Assembly (NCBI GenBank): GCA_032622095.1
Contig: CP136068.1
Coordinates: forward strand, 10,397,729-10,461,728
Source of the DNA: Siphonodentalium dalli
Taxonomy: Eukaryota > Mollusca > Scaphopoda > Gadilida > Siphonodentaliidae
Direction of reading: 5' to 3'
Length of the DNA: 64,000 bases
Below the pieces are notes generated by a model. That model was given only the letters and a program-made list of their open reading frames with translations, had not been told where the DNA came from and ran no database searches. Shown in pieces: positions 57,383-64,000 of this stretch (position 1 is its first letter; each line of letters starts with the position of its first letter). Position numbers and translations under genes: made by a program.

Positions 57383-60300
57383 GAAATATATCTTTATTGG
57401 ATAAATTTACATATAATACTGAATACATTTTTATGAAAAAGGGGATTTATTGCATATTTCACATAGCCACATCGGATTTATTTATAGAGGTTTATGTATG
57501 CTTGACTTTCAGCGATTTACATGGATGGGACACAATGACTCAATGAGACATAATTTATGGCCCTGGTAGGATCCCACTTCAGTAGATGACATGCACTTCG
57601 AAAAAGAATGAGATAATTTGCCAAATGACTATTGTTTTGGGCTAAATAATTTAGGTCAAACAAACTGATGTCATTGTGCAATAGTGGTATGTTCGATGTG
57701 TTTCCTATACGGTTACTACTTAGGGGTGACCCCTTCTGTGAAGTAGATGATGAGAAACAAGTATTAAGGGTGGTCCCAGCTCGAGATTGCATGCTTGTTC
57801 ATGACTTTTGGGAGCTTATATCGTACTCTCAGATGTCTAAGCATTGTGATGGTCAATAATAGTGATAGCGGAGACCTATACTGAAATTAACAATATTGAT
57901 GGAAATTTAATTCTATTTAATTCTATTTCAATTTAATTCTATATATGTCTCTATGCGAAAAAACTTAATGATCGTTGAGAATTTTATCTGAAATTACGAA
58001 ACATGCGGCACATGCTGACACTATTGTCAGGCATCTGATAGTATATAAACATTTTAATAATTGCCCAGGAGGAATGACATTAGTATAAGGGACGCAAAGG
58101 AAAATCCACTACAAAGTCATTTAAATCTTGCCATTTCAAAGTTGGATCTTCACATTCTATGGCACACATTATTAATGAAAGGTACTTCATAATTTATTAA
58201 CTGTACTAGATACTTCCCTATCGCAACAGCAAAAACTTTGTACTGGTGGAATATATCATTCTTGATGGGCATAGATACATAGATATTCATGGCATGGTCT
58301 GAGAAAATGCTACTAGATTAAACAGTTATATGATTGCCTCATTAGTCATGTACATGTATAACAAGAATGTCGTGACAGTTCAACTAAGTTGGCCTGGAAT
58401 TATTATATTTAGCATACATATTATTCCAATCCCAATGTGTCAAGTCGACAATAGCAAGTACGCAGGGCTATATTTAATAATTTGTCCACAAATAGCCACT
58501 AGTTAATATATATGCTAGCCATGCTGGTCAAGCTCCCGCTTAATGCTTAAGGTTTAAATCGAGAACACAGTGTTAAAATCATGAATTATTTAATATGTGA
58601 GAATGCTAAAACTAATCACAGTGCATTATAATTATTATATTTAACTTGATGTGTCCATCACAGGAAACAGAATTCATACACGCAGATGGAAAGTTGGCCC
58701 AGAAGCATATCCTCTCACCAGTCACTGCATGAATCTGCAGTGTGCCGAGACCAAGTGGGATTGGGAGATGTTCTTCCTTTCCTTCACTCAACAAGAAAAT
58801 AAACGACTCACTTTGTTAGTCACCAATTCACTGGGCTTTACATGTTTGTTACATCTGTGTGTTGACTGCTCTGTAGATGGCTAGAATTGAATTTTGACCT
58901 GAGTCACATTCACAGTGAGTGGGTGAGGCTGAGCCTGAAGTTGTTGATAACTAAATTTACTAATCTGTAATCACTAAATTGACTAATACAATCCTAATAT
59001 TATTAGATTAGAAGGCCAGATGACCGCTTTCACCGAATACTGCTTCCACAAGTTCCAGCTACGCGCTATGTTCAACGGTCCATGACTGAACTATACTGTC
59101 TATACTGAGTAAATGAGTAAACCATTATCAGTCAGCTCTAAAATGTCCATTTTCTGATTTCCTTGACCCAAGTTGAGGCTTGACCTGACAGTGTTAGATA
59201 TTAACAGTTAAATTTACTATTTAGAGAAGTAGTTAGTAGACTGAACAATTTGCCGCTTGCACTTGCAGTTGCAACTCTAAGTCTAACCAGTCCAGGTGAA
59301 AACAGACTTAAAATTGAATAATAACAGAACAAGTCAAATCGCCGTGGTGATTAGTCTGCACAGACCAGTCCACATTTCACTCCAGTGACCTTCATTTTCA
59401 TATTTTTTTCAGTCACAGATTCGTCATTGAGTTTCTTTCCGACTGACTGATTTTCACTTTTAAACTTCCAAGTTCAAGACAAGTTCTAGTGTTGTTGTTA
59501 ATCTTCTTCTTTTGACTGCTTTGACTCTAAAGTCATTCCATTAATGGGCTCGTTGTGCTATCTTCGCTTGTGCTTTCTCGTTTGTTCTTAACGCTTACTA
59601 GTACGTGCTGTGATACCGTTGTACATTTAAAATACGAGCGATAACAATAACAAGCAATTAAATTTCAAATTTCGCAAATAAGATAGCGCCACCATTTTGT
59701 AAAGAAATACGTCATCATTTCCAACGTAACTATGGCCTGCCAGGGGACGTAATTTTCAAACTTTAACGGAATCTGGCGAGGTTTGCCGAATGCTATGCGC
59801 CCGTGTCAGCTAAATCCACATTAAGCATTTAATTTTGAATAAGGTTGATTTTGTGTTTCAAATTTAATAGTGTTGCTGATCGAAGAAGAAAATTAAATTC
59901 GTTTTATTAATTTGTCAATTCTATTCCAACATGGCGGCCACCATAGGGCCCCATAGGTCTGAATCGCCAGGATGTAAAAACAATTTTTTCATGTTGATGG
60001 GGTATAGAAATTACTGACGTCACAACTATACTTGCGTCGCTTACGCAATACCGTAAAACAACCCTTTTGGGTTGTGATTATTTTACGATAGTACCGCAGT
60101 AGGATTTCTACATGCCTACTATTCTTTTTATATTTATAGTAACAAGCTCATTTCGCGAAATCGAGTTGCCGCCTGAAGATACGGCCAATCTTAAACTATA
60201 CCTTGTACGATACTTGTTGCAATATCTGTATATCATTTATCGGTGATTTATCAGGGAATTGTAATGATCTTACAAATGTCTGATCATAGCTAGCCAATGT

Positions 60301-60655
60301 ATTTAATAATTTGTCCGCTCAGTTGACAAGCGGCCAGTCCAAATGTTTTATTGCCAGTGAATGTTATTTTTAACTTCCTTTTCCGTTCTAATCGAAGTTA
60401 AGCAAATTAACTTCTAACATTTCGCCAAAATGTCTTTGCTAATGACGTATTTATAGAAATAAATTCCTCAGTCATGAAGAGATGCTGTTAGTTGTAACTA
60501 ATAACATAGTTATGCTCCCCTGTCATCGTCAAAACATTGCCAAAAATTGTAAAATGAGAGACCAATTTCCAAAATTAACGGTAAATAAAAATATGACAAA
60601 ATCAGACATAGAAATTGTGTGAGGATTGGCACGAATGTTCGATATAATATAATAA
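57383..60655. other. No assignable gene
   Basis: AT-rich sequence. Open stretches at 57517-57792 (minus) and 58651-58884 (plus, preceded by a possible acceptor 'gtccatcacag') show no family motif. Small repeats of 'aatttaattctat' lie at 57903-57945. Confidence 0.35.
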
Positions 60656-60790
60656 ATAATAAATGGCTTGGAGTTGACTGTGCCAAAATAGTGGTCCTCG
60701 AGGAGGAATAGTCTACTCGCCTGCCGCTCGTGGACAGTTCCTCCTCGAGGACCACTATTTTGGCATAGTCAACTCCAAGCCGTTCATTAT
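60656..60790. mobile_element. Hairpin element, about 50-bp arms
   Basis: Left arm 60659-60708 (aatggcttggagttgact through cctcgaggaggaa) pairs with right arm 60738-60787 (ttcctcctcgagg through agtcaactccaagccgttca) with about two mismatches. Spacer about 29 bp. The cctcgagg core is itself palindromic. The ends are TA/AT rich (aataata and tattatct), so the insertion preference may be AT-rich. Confidence 0.88.
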
Positions 60791-61199
60791 CTATATAATA
60801 GTCACTACTTACCGGTCAGGGAAACTTACGAACGCTTTTTCTCGATAGGTTTTGCCAATGTTCGATACGATATCTCAACTTACCTTTGTTTGATGCTACC
60901 GAGTTATGCATCAAAAGAAAGGAAATGCCATGGCCAATAACACTCATTGAAATATATTGTGTCTGAGATGAACGATTTTGAGACCCTATGAGGTATTTGA
61001 TAGATGGTGTGTTTCCCAAAATATGACGTGTGAACCGTGTGACTGGTTTAATGGTATAGTTGATATTTTCCCCAGTGACCTGTGATTTTGTCAGCGTAAT
61101 AAGACACACGCGGTGTTGATTGAATATCGGACATCGGTGTAGATGCATACAGTACAACTGGAATGTTCAAAACGGTGTTGGTGCACGTTCAGACAACAC
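60791..61199. other. No assignable feature
   Basis: The minus-strand open stretch 61157-60816 (113 codons) has no motif that I recognise. Confidence 0.35.
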
Positions 61200-61430
61200 A
61201 TAGGTCGGATTGGTCATCTCCGGAATAAACCTCCGAATTTAAACCTTGTCTAAACCCACATTATCGGTCCAGCCAAACCTGGTATAAGGGGCTTTTTTGT
61301 CGTTCAGTACTAAAATGAATAACGCTTATTGACACGCCATAAATTATCACAAACCCGTGCGCGCTGATGCGATTTATTCATTGAGAAACAAGTATCGCTC
61401 ATGGACCATTAATCCGATCTCATTCTGGGT
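61200..61430. mobile_element. Fragments related to the 3755-4860 elements
   Basis: 61200-61300 ('ggattggtcatctccgg', 'tttaaaccttgtctaaaccc', 'ggtccagccaaacctgg') resembles the ends of the 4386-4860 element. 61318-61430 matches 3755-3850. The order and closeness of the two pieces suggest one composite element. Confidence 0.5.
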
Positions 61431-64000
61431 TATTATATACTACTAATAATAATCTGGAGATTACATGTAATGCCTAATTATATTTAGCACTACCTAATTA
61501 GTGACGGTGTATAGATAACTACATACACCAATATTAAAGATGTTGCGTCTTACGCGTAACTATACTTCATTTCAATACAATTCAAAGTGGATAATTCAGC
61601 CCAGTGCTGCAGCTAAATAATTCAAATGTAAAATCCTTCAGTTTACGTTATGCACATGTAACTTCATGATTTTACTTCTTTAATCGCTAAAATTGCTAAG
61701 ATCTTGGTTCATTATATATCTATTATCTTCTTATCGCGAGGGCTGATTTTTAAATAGTTTATCTATTGATGTTAGATGTATATACCTGAATTAATTGTTT
61801 TGTCCCTTATAATGTAAATAATATTACTAATCATCGGAATACACGATATCATAGCATATCGGGTCTACTCTCTTTTCCTAAAATCTCCCCGGGCGTCTCC
61901 TATAATGAAATAACTGTATAATTAATTTTCCCCAACCTTCAAATCATAACATTTGAATACATATCACAGGCACAAATCCCATTCGCTGATAACTACAACA
62001 GTCCCGTTTGTGATAAAATGCGGATTGCGGTAGGTTGCGATAGACATGGATGGGTCAATATGCGAAAAATTATTTAGACAGAGAGACCGATGGCTGTACC
62101 ACTGACTCGGCCCAAACACTATACACATGGAGTCATGTATATGCACTTACATGCATATGCACAATACTAATTCGTGTATGCCGGTACTTGAAATACCTGG
62201 ATTACTAGTATCAACAAACTAACAATTTAAAATATTTGAGTTACGACATCGGATAGCAAGTGTCTGCGACATAGGAGCGACGGGTGGCCGATCTTGATGC
62301 CAGTGTTATGTGTATCATGGAGTGTATCTTGCTTTGCTATATGCTCGAATATATGCTTGTTGTAGAGAGAGGTCCATATAAGTTTTTTACTTCAACATAT
62401 TATGTATCATGTATTGACTTTACATTGGTTGAAATTAACCATGTGTAACAATTCGACGAACTACATATACGTATACCCTTAGTGACAAAACGCGTTACTC
62501 AGACCGAGATAGCAACTAATAAACTACATACAGTAGTTTCGATGTGTGTCTTTTTGAACTCTATGACCAGACACGGCAACTCATGATGATTGTATGTTCT
62601 ATACTATGCCAGTAGGTTCCATCTCAGGACCTGAGCATATATCGTAAATATGAAACGTTGGTATATGTTTGTTGTCCTTTTCCAATAGTTTCGTTCCTAA
62701 ACATGTATATGTTATGCAAATACGTTATTTTGAAGTGCTAATGAGTCTTAGGTGTAAGCGAGAGTGAATATGGCATGTCTTAGATTAACAATGAAACGAC
62801 GCGGCTCGTTCGAACAGCGCACGTATGTATACATAGTTTGGTATGTGGTATCACAAGCATACCTACGCGGGAAATTCGTTCTTATATCCTGAAAATATGT
62901 TTTTATTCTGTTATTCCGTATCCAAGTTCGAATGCATTGAGTCCACAGGGGGCGTACGCCTGCATACCAATAAGATTTAAATACCGAAACACGAACCGAG
63001 AATGTCCCCGTTACGTTCACATTACCAATGTGTACATTTGCGAAGGTTTCTTCTTGTTTTCGCTTTCAAGCAACATTTGTTAGAATATGTGATCAATGTG
63101 TCGTCTACAATCCAAATGCCACAGTTCTGACCCAAGTCTAGCTGACAAATATAAATCTCTTTTAGCAGCGCAGGAATGATGACCTTTATTTCAAATCTTA
63201 TGAATAGTTTAAACATATTTATTTGTCAAATGTATATAACACATGATATATAACACATACATTTTTGTATACAAACAATGCGATTGGAGGACAAGTGCTG
63301 ACTCACCTATGGGTACCCCCTCTCCCATATTATTACACTGAAAAATAAATAATAAGTAATGGCAAAGCAACATGACTACCAAAACAAGTTGAACGTATAT
63401 ACATATCACCGGTCACCCCCACCCCGAGTCAGTCGTAAGTTTGTATATATATATGTAAAGTCGAGTTTGATTGTTTCGATTGCTGGCTTGTTCGTATCAT
63501 TATTTGGAAGAGTTAGTCAAAAGAATCCTGACTTTTCTCGCGTATGAATGACTGTACAGCTAAGAAAATTTTCATGTTGTCACAATCAGGTAGTGCAGGA
63601 TTTCCAAAAAAAGCTAAATTTTTAATGAATAAATATTGTAAGGAAGTAATTTATTTAATAGACGAATTCTTGGGATTGAATGTAGGTGGCAATCAAAGAA
63701 ATAATGAAATGCATTTTATTGACCGTTTCCACAGGAGCAGTCTTTTGCATTTGCAATGTGAGTTAGGACCTAATCGGATAGCAAGTTGCTACATTCACAT
63801 CGTAATCTACAGTGAAATATATTTTCAGTCAATTTATGAATTGTACATGACACATTGAGCAATAAATTGTTATATTGTCAGTAAAATTGTCAAGACTTAG
63901 CCACGAACAATACGTGTCGCCTGTAAATTCACCAACACCGTTTTGAGCATTTCAATTGTATTGTATGCCTCTACACCGATGTCGGATAATCAATCAAATA
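61431..64000. other. No assignable gene
   Basis: AT-rich sequence to the window edge. The open stretch 63544-63858 (104 codons, plus) has protein-like composition (KKIFMLSQSGSAGFPKKAKF near its start) and follows another open frame (63359-63547) ending at the same point, but I recognise no family and no clear splice sites. Confidence 0.35.

Noticed and set aside
63359-63858. Two consecutive open frames near the right edge
   Set aside because: No known motif, no clear splice signals or start context; kept only as unassigned sequence.

Overview
This window looks like an AT-rich animal nuclear genome. The supporting signs are spliced exons with GT/AG borders, introns of 2 to 7 kb, many microsatellites, three decayed LINE retrotransposons, a Penelope-like GIY-YIG fragment, a Helitron-like end and at least eight inverted-repeat (MITE or foldback) elements. 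Several repeat styles, such as the ACGG-rich module near 46600 and the 'aagtttggtgctgat' tandem module at 47520-48330, remind me of marine molluscs. That is recall, not proof; a cnidarian or another lophotrochozoan is not excluded.

Two protein-coding signals are well supported. At 1-6175 a pair of small exons (25 nt and 140 nt) occurs three times in tandem, at 783-807/1986-2125, 2719-2743/3289-3428 and 5145-5169/5565-5704. All copies keep the same length, reading frame and phase (1-1). Each pair adds 55 residues with four conserved tyrosines, including an ITIM-like S-x-Y-x-x-(L/M) motif. This looks like the repeated cytoplasmic tail of a receptor whose extracellular part lies left of the window. 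At 23217-45098 a six-exon gene encodes a predicted 330-residue type I membrane protein: signal peptide, Ig-like domain, Thr/Pro/Gln linker, second Ig-like domain, transmembrane helix and short tail. Exons 1 to 4 all end with one nucleotide of a split codon, and the joined reading frame is intact. Both Ig-like domains lack the usual F-strand cysteine.

Layout: 1-6175 tail-exon array; 6176-9680 low-complexity and unassigned; 9690-11750 plus-strand LINE remnant, followed by a GAT-rich repeat; 12737-12904 three 56-bp repeats; 15036-18331 minus-strand LINE remnant; 18652-19101 MITE; 19100-23150 mostly unassigned with microsatellites and a palindromic 'taggtac' repeat; 23217-45098 Ig-like gene, its introns loaded with hairpins, a TA-flanked MITE, an element carrying a SAM-like gene piece, a Penelope-like fragment, Helitron-like sequence and a zinc-finger ORF remnant; 46140-48330 tandem degenerate repeats; 49392-55270 a large composite inverted repeat around a 42-bp minisatellite; 55310-57382 short repeats and MITEs; 57383-64000 largely unassigned apart from one strong hairpin.

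Inference: a receptor gene with a repeated tyrosine-motif tail next to an Ig-like gene with a short tail resembles the layout of paired-receptor or allorecognition complexes. Linkage, expression and homology between the two genes cannot be shown from this window.
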